From WHSW01 sp963722175 (GTDB lineage Bacteria; Actinomycetota; Thermoleophilia; Solirubrobacterales; 70-9): a DNA stretch of 64,000 nt. Both the position numbers and the translations under genes were made by a program. Below are positions 56,765 through 64,000 of the stretch, one piece after another; positions within the stretch are counted from its first letter, which is position 1, and the number at the start of each line of letters is the position of its first letter. The notes under the pieces were generated by a model, which worked only from the letters and a program-made list of their open reading frames with translations, was not told the DNA's origin and made no database searches. Location: NCBI GenBank assembly GCA_963722175.1, contig CAVRKA010000006.1, positions 62,001 to 126,000 on the forward strand, in the 5' to 3' direction.

Positions 56765-57835
56765 CTAGAACAGGGATGCGGCGCGCTCCGGGACCGGCAG
56801 GCCAAGGTGCTCGAAGGCTCGCGGTGTCGCGACCCGCCCGCGCGGGGTGCGCTTGATCAGGCCCTGCTGGAGCAGGTAGGGCTCGTAGACGTCCTCGATC
56901 GTCTCCTGTTCCTCGTCGACCGCCGCCGCCAGGGTCGAGAGGCCGACCGGGCCGCCGGAGAACTTGACCGCGATCGTCTCCAGGATCGTGCGGTCGTGGC
57001 GGTCGAGGCCGCCGGCGTCGACCTCGAGCAGGTCGAGTGCCCCGCCCGCGACGGCCGCCGTGATCACGCCCTCGCCCTGAACCTGGGCGTAGTCGCGGAC
57101 CCGCTTCAGGAGCCGGTTGGCGACGCGCGGCGTGCCCCGCGAGCGCTCCGCGATCACCCGCTCACCGTCGGGCTCGATCTCAACCTCGAGGATCCCCGCC
57201 GAGCGGCGGACGATTCGAGCGAGGTCGACGGGCTCGTAGTGCTCGAGCCGCTGGGAGACGCCGAACCGGTCGCGCAGAGGTGTGGTCAGCAGGCCGGCGC
57301 GGGTGGTCGCGCCGACCAGCGTGAACGGCGGCAGGTCGAGGGTCACCGTGCGCGCCCCGGCCCCCTGGCCGAGCACGATCGGCAGCTGGCGATCCTCCAT
57401 CGCCGGGTACAGCGTCTCCTCGATCGCCCGGTTGAGCCGGTGGATCTCGTCGACGAAGAAGACCGATCCGGGCTCGAGCGCGGTCAGGAACGCGGCGATG
57501 TCGGCCTTGCGCTCGAGCGCCGGGCCCGCGGTCTGCACGATCGGGGCGCCGAGCTCGGCGGCGATGATGTGGGCGAGCGAGGTCTTGCCGAGCCCCGGCG
57601 GCCCGGCGAGCAGGACGTGGTCGAGCGACTCGGAGCGGCCCTTCGCCGCGGCGATGAAGACCTCGAGCTGTTTCGTGACCTGTTGCTGGTTGACGAAGTC
57701 CGCGAGCCGGCGCGGCCGCAGCGAACGGTCGAGCTCCTCGTCGCCGCCCAGCCGCGCCTCTGCGATCGGGTCGGAGGCGATCGGATCGTCCGGCCCGCCG
57801 CCCGCGGCGATGCTGGGGTCACGCGAGATGGTCAT
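56765..57835 (-). CDS. ruvB: Holliday junction branch-migration ATPase RuvB
   Basis: Hexameric AAA+ motor of the RuvABC resolvasome. RPRRLADFVNQQQV, Walker A AGPPGLGKT (77-85), Walker B VFFVDEIHRLNR, sensor GATTRAGLLTTPLRDRFG, and C-terminal winged helix ending in LIKRTPRGRVATPRAFEHLG. 356 aa. ATG overlaps the ruvA stop. Confidence 0.97.
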   Translation of the reverse strand: MTISRDPSIAAGGGPDDPIASDPIAEARLGGDEELDRSLRPRRLADFVNQQQVTKQLEVFIAAAKGRSESLDHVLLAGPPGLGKTSLAHIIAAELGAPIVQTAGPALERKADIAAFLTALEPGSVFFVDEIHRLNRAIEETLYPAMEDRQLPIVLGQGAGARTVTLDLPPFTLVGATTRAGLLTTPLRDRFGVSQRLEHYEPVDLARIVRRSAGILEVEIEPDGERVIAERSRGTPRVANRLLKRVRDYAQVQGEGVITAAVAGGALDLLEVDAGGLDRHDRTILETIAVKFSGGPVGLSTLAAAVDEEQETIEDVYEPYLLQQGLIKRTPRGRVATPRAFEHLGLPVPERAASLF

Positions 57836-58431
57836 GCCGCCTCCCGGCTCGTCCCGGCGGCGCGCAGAGCGCTGCCGATCAGGTCCTCGGGCGTCTCCCC
57901 CTCCGCCCCGGCGAGCAGCTCCTCGGCCTCGGTCAGCGTATAGCCGAGGTGGATGAGACCGTCGCGAGCCAGCGAGCGTGGGTCGTCGCCGGCGCCGGTG
58001 CCGAGCGCCGGCACGCCCTCCTCGAGCTCGCCGGCCACCTTCTCGCGCAGCTCGACGATCACCCGCTCGGAGGTCCGCTTGCCGATCCCGGGCACCGCCT
58101 GGAAGCGTTTCGCGTCGCCGGCCGCGATCGCGCGCAGGAGCTCGCGCGGGGTGCCTCCGGAGAGGATCGCGATCGCGACCTTGGGCCCGATCCCCGAGAC
58201 CGACGTCAGATGCAGGAACAGGTCGCGCTCCTCCTCGGAAGCGAAGCCGTAGAGCTGGAGCGAGTCGTCGCGGGCGACCAGGTGGGCGTGCAGGGTCGCA
58301 TCCTTGCCGCTCGCCGGCACGGACTTCAGCGTCTCGGCGGAGACGGTCAGCCTGTAGCCCACGCCGGCGGACTCGATCACGACGTGATCGGGGCGTCGAA
58401 CCAGGACCTCGCCGCGGACCGAGGCGATCAT
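57832..58431 (-). CDS. ruvA: Holliday junction DNA-binding protein RuvA
   Basis: Tetrameric junction-binding partner of RuvB. OB-fold N-terminus MIASVRGEVLVRRPDHVVIESAGVGYRL, two HhH motifs (VSGIGPKVAIAILSGG and VPGIGKRTSERVIVELREK), then a C-terminal domain that contacts RuvB (DGLIHLGYTLTEAEELL). 199 aa, usual length. Overlaps ruvC and ruvB. Confidence 0.97.
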   Translation of the reverse strand: MIASVRGEVLVRRPDHVVIESAGVGYRLTVSAETLKSVPASGKDATLHAHLVARDDSLQLYGFASEEERDLFLHLTSVSGIGPKVAIAILSGGTPRELLRAIAAGDAKRFQAVPGIGKRTSERVIVELREKVAGELEEGVPALGTGAGDDPRSLARDGLIHLGYTLTEAEELLAGAEGETPEDLIGSALRAAGTSREAA

Positions 58432-58949
58432 CCGACGGTCACCGCGGGCGGCGCGGCCGCCTCGACCGCCTGGGCGGTGCGCGCGTGCCCGGCGTGGCAG
58501 ATCGCAAGCGCGAGCGCGTCGGCGGCGTGGTCGGACTCCGGCGGGCGCGCCAGCCCGAGCAACCTGCCGACCATCTCCTGGACCTGGCGCTTGGCCGCCG
58601 ACCCGGTCCCGCAGACCGCCATCTTCACGGCCTGAGGCGTGTAGCCGAAGCAGGGGATCCCGCGCTGGGCCGCCGCCAGCAGCGCCACCCCGCGGGCCTG
58701 CCCGACCGCGATCGCCGACTGCACGTTCTTGCCGAAGTAGAGGTCCTCGAGCGCGATCGCCATCGGCTGGTGCCAGCCGATCAGCTGCTCGAGCTCGGCG
58801 TGGATGCGGGCGAGCCGGGTCTCGAGCGGTCCGTCGCCGGACACCTCGATCACGCCGCCGTCGACGGCGGTCATCTGGCTGCCCGCAACGCGCACGACTC
58901 CGAACCCGGTGTTCGCCACGCCCGGGTCTATGCCCATGACGAGGATCAC
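58428..58949 (-). CDS. ruvC: Holliday junction resolvase RuvC
   Basis: Endonuclease that cuts Holliday junctions. Catalytic acidic residues: first Asp in MGIDPGVANTG, Glu in IALEDLYFGKN, and Asp pair in ESDHAADALALAICH. 173 aa from GTG at 58949; ATG at 58937 would remove four residues. First gene of ruvC-ruvA-ruvB-zinc ribbon-secDF. Confidence 0.96.
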   Translation of the reverse strand: MILVMGIDPGVANTGFGVVRVAGSQMTAVDGGVIEVSGDGPLETRLARIHAELEQLIGWHQPMAIALEDLYFGKNVQSAIAVGQARGVALLAAAQRGIPCFGYTPQAVKMAVCGTGSAAKRQVQEMVGRLLGLARPPESDHAADALALAICHAGHARTAQAVEAAAPPAVTVG

Positions 58950-59010
58950 GAGTACTGATTCTGCGCTCAGGCTCGGATGCCTCTTTGCCGCGAGGCGCGA
59001 TACTGGCGCT

Positions 59011-59427
59011 ATGGCGGGGGACGACCTGGACCTGATCGAGCGCGCGACCGCGCTGTTCAACCGGATGCTGGATCCGGACGCTCCGGAGCGCGACCGCGAG
59101 GAGGCAGAGCGTGTCTGGGCCCCGGAACCCGAGATCGTGCCGATGCGGGCCGCGCTCGAGGACGTCATCTACACCGGGCCTGATGCGGTCGAGCGCTTTC
59201 GGGAGGACTCACTCGAAAGCTGGTCGGAGCTGCGAATCGAGATGGAGGAGATCGAGCGCATCGGCGCCCGTTACCTGGCGTCCGGGACCCTGCGGGGTCG
59301 CGGGAGAGAGTCGGGCGCCGAGATCACCACGCAGCTGTGGTGGGTCGTCGACATCGACGACGGCCGCATCGCCCGGGTCGCCGTGTACTTCGACCACGGG
59401 GCGGCGATCGGCGACGCGGAGTCCTAG
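59011..59427 (+). CDS. SnoaL/NTF2-like protein
   Basis: A 138-aa SnoaL-type fold: LIERATALFNRMLD, a charged EEAERVW helix, IYTGPDAVERFREDSLESWSEL, then strands ending TTQLWWVVDIDDGRIARVAVYFD. ATG at 59011. It is a plus-strand gene inserted between ruvC and yebC, which are adjacent in many bacteria; its stop overlaps the yebC stop. Function unknown. Confidence 0.8.
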   Translation: MAGDDLDLIERATALFNRMLDPDAPERDREEAERVWAPEPEIVPMRAALEDVIYTGPDAVERFREDSLESWSELRIEMEEIERIGARYLASGTLRGRGRESGAEITTQLWWVVDIDDGRIARVAVYFDHGAAIGDAES

Positions 59428-60176
59428 GCGGCGACCTGCTCGAGCAGGGCCTCGGGGATGTCGAAGTTGGCGTGCACCGACTCGACGTCGTCGTGGTCGT
59501 CGAGCGCCTCCATCAGCCGGACCAGCGCCCGCGCCTCGGACTCCGCCGCGATCTCGACGACCGCCGTGGGCTCCCGTGCCAGCTCCGCCGACTGGATGTC
59601 GACGCCGCCGCCTTCGAGCGCGGCGCGGACGGCGGCCAGGTTCGCGGGCGCGGTCGTCACCTTGAGCATGTCGTCCTCGGGGACGACGTCCTCGGCCCCG
59701 GCGTCGATCGCCGGGATCAGGTCGTCCTCGGAGAAGCGGTCGCCGTCGACCAGGACGACGCCCTTGGTCTCGAACTGCCACGCCACCGAGCCCGGCTCGC
59801 CCAGGCTCCCGCCGGCCTTGTCGAAGATGTTGCGGACCTCCGCCCCGGTCCGATTGCGGTTGTCGGTCAGGGTGTCGACGAGCACCGCCGCGCCGCCGGG
59901 CCCGTAGCCCTCGTAGACCACCCGCTCGATCTGCTCGGCGTCGCCACCGGCGCCGGTCCCGCGGTCGATCGCCCGCTGGATGTTGTCCTTGGGCATCGAG
60001 TAGCCCTTGGCCTTCTCGATCGCCGCGGCGAGGGTGAAGTTCGACTCCGGGTCCCCGCCGCCCTCACGCGCGGCGACCGAGATCGCGCGGGCGAGCTTCG
60101 TGAACAGCTGGCCGCGCCTTGCGTCGGTGGCCGCCTTCTTGTGCTTGATCGAGGACCACTTGGAATGCCCAGACAT
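59424..60176 (-). CDS. YebC/TACO1-family regulator or translation factor
   Basis: A 250-residue protein with the full family pattern: SGHSKWSSIKHKKAATDARRGQLFTKLAR at the start, GYSMPKDNIQRAIDRGTG, EGYGPGGAAVLVDTLTDNRNRT and the FDKAGGSLGEPGSVAWQFE region. Relatives act as transcription regulators or help ribosomes through proline runs. ATG at 60176. A hairpin lies 64 nt upstream. Confidence 0.94.
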   Translation of the reverse strand: MSGHSKWSSIKHKKAATDARRGQLFTKLARAISVAAREGGGDPESNFTLAAAIEKAKGYSMPKDNIQRAIDRGTGAGGDAEQIERVVYEGYGPGGAAVLVDTLTDNRNRTGAEVRNIFDKAGGSLGEPGSVAWQFETKGVVLVDGDRFSEDDLIPAIDAGAEDVVPEDDMLKVTTAPANLAAVRAALEGGGVDIQSAELAREPTAVVEIAAESEARALVRLMEALDDHDDVESVHANFDIPEALLEQVAA

Positions 60177-60239
60177 ACCCGACGATTCTAGGAACCGACC
60201 CTCCACCGCGCACGCCCGGACGCGGAAGCAGAACAAGAA

Positions 60240-60260
60240 GTCCGCGGCGTAGCCGCGGAC
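60240..60260 (-). terminator. Hairpin downstream of the LVIVD gene
   Basis: GTCCGCGGC and GCCGCGGAC pair perfectly around TAC on the minus strand, followed by TTCTTGTTCT. It may end the LVIVD-gene transcript before yebC. The T tract is broken, so it is only a weak terminator candidate. Confidence 0.45.
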
Positions 60261-60280
60261 AATTGATTCAAGCGGGAGCG

Positions 60281-60346
60281 GAGGACGTGGCGCGAGTTGT
60301 TCGAGGACGTGGCGCGAGTTGTTCGAGGACGTGGCGCGAGTTGTTC
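60281..60346. repeat. Three 22-bp tandem repeats
   Basis: Three exact, contiguous copies of a 22-mer (GAGGACGTGG then CGCGAGTTGTTC), followed by a decayed fourth (GAAAACGTCGCC). The period is not a multiple of three, so it is not a coding repeat. Confidence 0.9.
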
Positions 60347-60545
60347 GAAAACGTCGCCGGCCGCGACCGGACCCCCGGTCCGGCCGCGGCACAGCGTCGG
60401 CATCCCATCCCTGAGCGCCGCTTGTTCTCGATACCCCCTCCTTGTGCCCTGGCACAAGAGTTGGGTAGCGACGCGCCTCCGTAAGAACAGGCCCGAAGCG
60501 CCGAAGTTGCGCTCGCCGCGCCGGCCGCGATTCGAGCCGGGTTCT

Positions 60546-62096
60546 CTAGGGCAGGATCTGCGTTTGCGGGTTGACGACGGAGCCGAGGTCACGGACCTCC
60601 GGCTTGCCGAACCCGTCGATGGCGTACACGCCGATCCCGTGCTGCGAGGCGTGTTCGTTGGTGTAGATGCGACCGCGGTACCAGTAGCCGGACCAGATGT
60701 CCGAGTTCTCCCCCTCGACCTGCGCCAGGTAGTAACCGAGCTCGCGCGGGGCCGCCGGGTCGGTGAAGTCGACCAGCGAGAGGCCGCCGGAGTAGTACGG
60801 GGAGATCGCGACGTAACGGTTCGCATTGCGCATCGGCAGCACCATGTAGTTGTGGGTCGTGCACCGGAAGCGCTCGACCTCCGCGGCGCTGTCGACGGGA
60901 GGCACGCGCGGCAGCGAGTAGTGCCCCTCGAGCACCGGGTTGTTGCGGTCGGTGATCCGGTAGTACCACATCGCGCCGACCGGACTCAGCTGGTCGGTCG
61001 AGCAGCCGCCGCCACCAGCCGCACCCGCATGCTCGTCGCCGATCACCGCGTACTTGCCGTCCCAGGTGAGCTGCGCCGAGTGGTCGAGCTCGATCAGCGG
61101 GTTCTGGATCACCCCGCGGGTCTTCGGGGCGATCGGGTGGGAGATGTCGAGCACCGCCCAGGCGCCGAGGCAGGACGCGACCGCGAGGTCCCGATCCGGC
61201 ATCACGCCGATGTCGTGGCAGCCGATCGTGTCGGGGGTGACGGTCGCCGGCAGGATGTCGGGGACGGCGACCACCTTGGCGTTCGCCGGGTTGGCGTTCG
61301 GCACCCTGACCACCGAGATCTCGCCCTCCGGGTGGTTCGCCTCCGTGCATTCGGTCTCCGCGCTGAGCGGATAGGAGGCGACGTAGATGAACGAGGCCGA
61401 GTCGCCCGGGATCAGTGACTGCGTGTGCGATCCGCACTCCGTCTCGACGAAGCCGACCTGGCGCGGCGCCCGCGGGTTCGCGATGTCGACGATCCGCAGC
61501 CCCTCCCTGCCGGTCGAGTCGTTGCCGAGCGTGGTCTGCGTGTTGTTGCAGGTCGCGGATTTCTCAAAGTTCGAGCTGCGCGAGTCGACCGAGACGAACA
61601 TCGTGCTGCCGACCACCGTGATGTCGCCCTGGGCTCCGGGGCAGTCGTAGAACGAGAGCTGCTCGAGGTCGCCGCCGGTGGCGATCCTGAACAGCCCGAC
61701 GCCCTCGTAGGCGCCGGCGATCAGCAGGTTGCCCTTGAAGGCGAGGTCGCTGCCCTGCGCGAGCGTGCCGTCGCCGATCTCGATGGGCGTCCGCCCGAGC
61801 TTGTGGAAGTTGGCGGAGTGGAAGTCGCCGCTGGTGTCGTCCTGCGCCCCGAGCGCGGCGCCGTCACCGGTTGCCGCGAGCCCGTCGGTGCCGCCGAGCG
61901 CGAGCGGCGACGGCGGGGCGAGGATCCCGAGGCCGGTGCTGAGGTCGGCGCTGAGCCCCAGCCCCGAGCCGGAGCCGAGCGTCGCGGAGCCGTAGGTGTC
62001 GTGATCGGCCCCGGCGACCGCCGGCCACGCGGCGAGCGCGAGCAATGTTGCGGCCAACCCGACCGACGCCTTGAACCGCAACTCCACCGACACCAT
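60546..62096 (-). CDS. Secreted LVIVD-repeat (beta-propeller-like) protein
   Basis: A 516-residue exported protein. Signal peptide VELRFKASVGLAATLLALAAWPAVAGA is followed by a Gly/Ser/Leu-rich stretch, then repeated beta blades. Each blade ends in patterns such as GLRIVDIANPRAPRQVG, WAVLDISHPIAPKTRG and LSLVDFTDPAAPRELGYY (the LVIVD/choice-of-anchor type). Cysteines in several loops suggest disulfides. Probably extracellular; role unknown. ATG at 62096 is close to GGAGG (3 nt); GTG at 62093 fits the spacing better. Confidence 0.85.
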   Translation of the reverse strand: MVSVELRFKASVGLAATLLALAAWPAVAGADHDTYGSATLGSGSGLGLSADLSTGLGILAPPSPLALGGTDGLAATGDGAALGAQDDTSGDFHSANFHKLGRTPIEIGDGTLAQGSDLAFKGNLLIAGAYEGVGLFRIATGGDLEQLSFYDCPGAQGDITVVGSTMFVSVDSRSSNFEKSATCNNTQTTLGNDSTGREGLRIVDIANPRAPRQVGFVETECGSHTQSLIPGDSASFIYVASYPLSAETECTEANHPEGEISVVRVPNANPANAKVVAVPDILPATVTPDTIGCHDIGVMPDRDLAVASCLGAWAVLDISHPIAPKTRGVIQNPLIELDHSAQLTWDGKYAVIGDEHAGAAGGGGCSTDQLSPVGAMWYYRITDRNNPVLEGHYSLPRVPPVDSAAEVERFRCTTHNYMVLPMRNANRYVAISPYYSGGLSLVDFTDPAAPRELGYYLAQVEGENSDIWSGYWYRGRIYTNEHASQHGIGVYAIDGFGKPEVRDLGSVVNPQTQILP

Positions 62097-62193
62097 GAAC
62101 CTCCCAATCCCAGAACCCCAAGAACACCCCATGAACCGGCGGCCAGGGTACCCGATGATCGCCGATGGCAAACCCGGTTCTGTCAGTCCGCGG

Positions 62194-63297
62194 TCAGACG
62201 ACGAATCGGCCGTTCTCCTGCAGGAGCTCGCCGTCGACCTCGAGCCGTCCACCGCGGCGCAGGTCGCAGACCATGTCGGTGTGGACGGCGCTCTCGTTGA
62301 CGCCGCCGGACTCCGGGTAGCTGGCGCCGACCGCGAGATGCACAGTGCCGCCGATCTTCTCGTCGAGGAGGATCGACCGGGTGCCGGCCTCGATCCCGAA
62401 GTTGGTCCCGATCCCGAGCTCCCCCAGGCGCCGCGCGCCGTCGTCGGTGTCGAGCATGCTGATCAGGTACTCCTCGCCGCGGTCGGCCGACGCGTCGACG
62501 ACCTTGCCGGCCTCGAACCGCAGCCGGACACCGGAGACCTCACGGCCGCCGATCGTCGCCGGAAGGTGGAAGGTGACCTCGCCCTCGACCGCGTCCTCGA
62601 CCGGGCCGGTGAAGAACTCCCCGTCGGGCATGTTGTGCTCGCCGTCGCAGGCGATGAAGTGCCGGCCGGCGACCCCCAGGGTCAGGTCCGTGCCATCGGC
62701 CGTGATCCGGACCTCCTCGCGCCCCTCGATCCATTCGGCCAGCCGGTGGCACTCCGCCGAGGCGCGCTTCCAGGCCCCGAGCGGGTCGGGGTCGTCGGCG
62801 AGGCAGGCCCGGTAGTAGAAGTCCTCGAAGTCGGCGAGGCTCATCTCGGCGTCGGCCGCGTGAGCGTTGGTCGGGAACATCGTCCCGACCCAGCGGTGCT
62901 CGCCGGCGGCGCTCCGCTTCATCATCGCCTCCATCAGCTCGCGGGTCGCCGCGCGCCGCGTCGTCTGGCGCTCGGGCGCGACCCGGGAGAGCTCGCGCGT
63001 GTTGGTGTCGGCCCAGATCGCGATCCGGCAGTCGGCCTCCTCGGCACCCCAGGTGGAAATGGGCGAGATCCACCCGAGCTGCTTGTCGGAGGCGTGCTTG
63101 AAGTAGGCAGCCTGCTGGCCTTCGAAGCTCACCAAGACGACCGGCAGGCCGCCCGCGATCAGGACCTGGTTGTAGATCGACGCGATCAGCGGCTCGGCGG
63201 CGGACGGACCCTCGATCAGGCACGTGTCGCCTTCGGTGACCTCAACCGAGTAGCCGACCAGGATCTGGGCCAGGTTCTCGATTCGCGGGTCCCTCAT
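62194..63297 (-). CDS. M29-family aminopeptidase
   Basis: Metal-dependent aminopeptidase T/AmpS type, 367 aa. The N-terminal part has NLAQILVGYSVEVTEGDTCLIEG. The metal-binding residues are spread as in the family: FFTGPVEDAVEGEVTF (Glu), GEEYLISMLDTDDGARRLGELGIGTN, and AVGASYPESGGVNESAVHTDMVCDL (His and Asp). ATG at 63297 overlaps the pdxT stop, so it shares the PLP-synthase transcript; the functional link is unclear. Confidence 0.9.
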   Translation of the reverse strand: MRDPRIENLAQILVGYSVEVTEGDTCLIEGPSAAEPLIASIYNQVLIAGGLPVVLVSFEGQQAAYFKHASDKQLGWISPISTWGAEEADCRIAIWADTNTRELSRVAPERQTTRRAATRELMEAMMKRSAAGEHRWVGTMFPTNAHAADAEMSLADFEDFYYRACLADDPDPLGAWKRASAECHRLAEWIEGREEVRITADGTDLTLGVAGRHFIACDGEHNMPDGEFFTGPVEDAVEGEVTFHLPATIGGREVSGVRLRFEAGKVVDASADRGEEYLISMLDTDDGARRLGELGIGTNFGIEAGTRSILLDEKIGGTVHLAVGASYPESGGVNESAVHTDMVCDLRRGGRLEVDGELLQENGRFVV

Positions 63298-63908
63298 GAG
63301 ACCTCCTGATTCTCGCGCGCCTTGGTCGCCATCGCCATCAGCAGAGCATGAACGCGCGAGTCGTCGGTGAGCTCGGGGTGAAACGAGCAGAGGATCACCC
63401 TGCCCTCCCGAACCGCGACCGGGTGCCCGTCGACCTCGGCCAGCACCTCGACCTCCGGGCCGGCCCCCGGCTCGACCCACGGGGCGCGGATGAACACCGC
63501 CCGCAGCGGCTCGGGCCCGATCCCCTCGAGCGAGAGGTCGGCCTCGAAGCTCGCGATCTGGCGCCCGAACGCGTTCCGGCGACAGGTGACGTCGACCAGG
63601 CCCAGATGCTCCCGGTCGCAGACGATCATCCCGGCGCAGGTGCCGAGGATCGGCGAACCGGAGGCGAGGTGGGCGCGGATCGCGTCCTCGAGCCCGTCGC
63701 GCGCGATCGCCTTCATCATCGTCGTGGATTCGCCGCCCGGGATCACGAGCCCGTCGAGTCCGTCGAGCTCCTCGGCCGTGCGGACCTCCGTCGCCGCGGC
63801 GCCGAGTCCGCGCAGCATCTCGGCGTGAGCGGCGAAATCGCCCTGGCTGGCGAGCACGCCGATCCGCAGGCGTCCGCCGTCGTCGTGTGGGATCGAGGGC
63901 TCAGGCAC
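63294..63908 (-). CDS. pdxT: Pyridoxal 5'-phosphate synthase glutaminase subunit
   Basis: Supplies ammonia from glutamine to PdxS for PLP synthesis. Class I-like glutaminase: IGVLASQGDFAAHAEML, LVIPGGESTTM, catalytic C91 in ILGTCAGMIV, and His/Glu in CSFHPELTDD. 204 aa. GTG at 63908 overlaps the end of pdxS by eight bases. Confidence 0.96.
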   Translation of the reverse strand: MPEPSIPHDDGGRLRIGVLASQGDFAAHAEMLRGLGAAATEVRTAEELDGLDGLVIPGGESTTMMKAIARDGLEDAIRAHLASGSPILGTCAGMIVCDREHLGLVDVTCRRNAFGRQIASFEADLSLEGIGPEPLRAVFIRAPWVEPGAGPEVEVLAEVDGHPVAVREGRVILCSFHPELTDDSRVHALLMAMATKARENQEVS

Positions 63909-64000
63909 CGCGGTTCTGGATCAGTGCGCCTTGAGCGGCCAGCTCGGCGATGTCGTCGCCGTGCATCGGCTCGCCGAGTCCGGTCGAGGCCGCAGCGACC
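63901..64000 (-). CDS. pdxS: Pyridoxal 5'-phosphate synthase lyase subunit, 3' end only
   Basis: The last 32 codons before the TGA at 63903-63901 read VAAASTGLGEPMHGDDIAEL and then AAQGALIQNRGA. The GLGEPM segment and closing RGA resemble the PdxS C-terminus. The gene runs off the window edge. Its pairing with pdxT makes the assignment firm despite the short length. Confidence 0.8.
   Translation of the reverse strand, partial: VAAASTGLGEPMHGDDIAELAAQGALIQNRGA

Larger units (their letters stand above)
60177..60545. other. 369-bp gap with hairpins and tandem repeats
   Basis: Contains no convincing gene. It holds a perfect 9+3+9 hairpin (60240-60260), three exact 22-bp tandem repeats (60281-60346), and an imperfect inverted repeat around 60359-60390 (CCGCGACCGGA and TCCGGCCGCGG). 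A perfect 18-base palindrome CTTGTGCC-CT-GGCACAAG lies at 60451-60468. Confidence 0.7.

Noticed and set aside
60281..60346. A CRISPR array
   Set aside because: Repeats are contiguous 22-mers without spacers, only three copies, and no cas gene is near.

Overview
The window is high-GC DNA from an actinobacterium. Supporting signs are a mycobacterial-type integration host factor (mIHF), a PyrR-controlled pyrimidine operon, many GTG/TTG starts and ATGA/GTGA overlaps. A single fused SecDF, a NusA with a long acidic tail and no ylxR, and a RecJ with a long C-terminal extension point to a deep-branching lineage such as Thermoleophilia/Solirubrobacterales. That placement is inference. Coding density is very high and nearly all of the first 31 kb is on the minus strand.

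Layout, left to right. (1) 1-17 kb, minus: dapB, an M16 protease, pnp, a DsbA-like protein, a peroxiredoxin, rpsO, ribF, truB, nrnA, rbfA, a DUF503 gene, infB, nusA, rimP and dtd. This is the classic translation/RNA-processing operon. Three exported-protein genes (9.0-12.0 kb) with a shared mature N-terminus are inserted in it, two of them under near-identical sigma-28-like promoters. The first 2.65 kb carries many frameshifts that look like sequence error. (2) 17-31 kb, minus: a TPR protein, coaBC, rpoZ, gmk and mIHF, then the pyrimidine operon pyrR-B-C-(isochorismatase-like)-carA-(SnoaL-like)-(GNAT)-carB-pyrK-pyrD, with a PyrR RNA site in the leader. (3) 31-40 kb, mixed: hydrolase/SnoaL pair, VOC/AraC pair, acetolactate decarboxylase, RNase Z, tRNA-Arg(CCG), a secreted PHP protein, a CDP-glucose pair (rfbF/rfbG-like), and a MoaD-like sulfur carrier next to thrC. 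thrC is controlled by a SAM-I riboswitch with an intrinsic terminator. (4) 40-47 kb, plus: corA, two HIT proteins, manB, an MBL-fold hydrolase, a lipid kinase and an alpha/beta hydrolase. (5) 47-64 kb, mostly minus: VOC, glycosyltransferase, relA/spoT, recJ, secDF, a zinc-ribbon/PAS-like protein, ruvB-A-C, yebC, an LVIVD-repeat secreted protein, an M29 aminopeptidase, pdxT and the 3' end of pdxS.

The strongest unusual signals are four. First, short palindromic elements with a conserved core around GCGAAGC sit in frame inside carB, pyrR and probably recJ, at the 5' end of the MBL gene, and between a HIT gene and manB; two copies share 38 identical bases. Second, a TasA/camelysin-like surface-protein cassette lies inside the infB operon with duplicated promoters. 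Third, the SAM riboswitch-thrC-moaD unit suggests a sulfur-carrier-linked methionine role. Fourth, a 167-bp full-length palindrome abuts the rpoZ stop codon.
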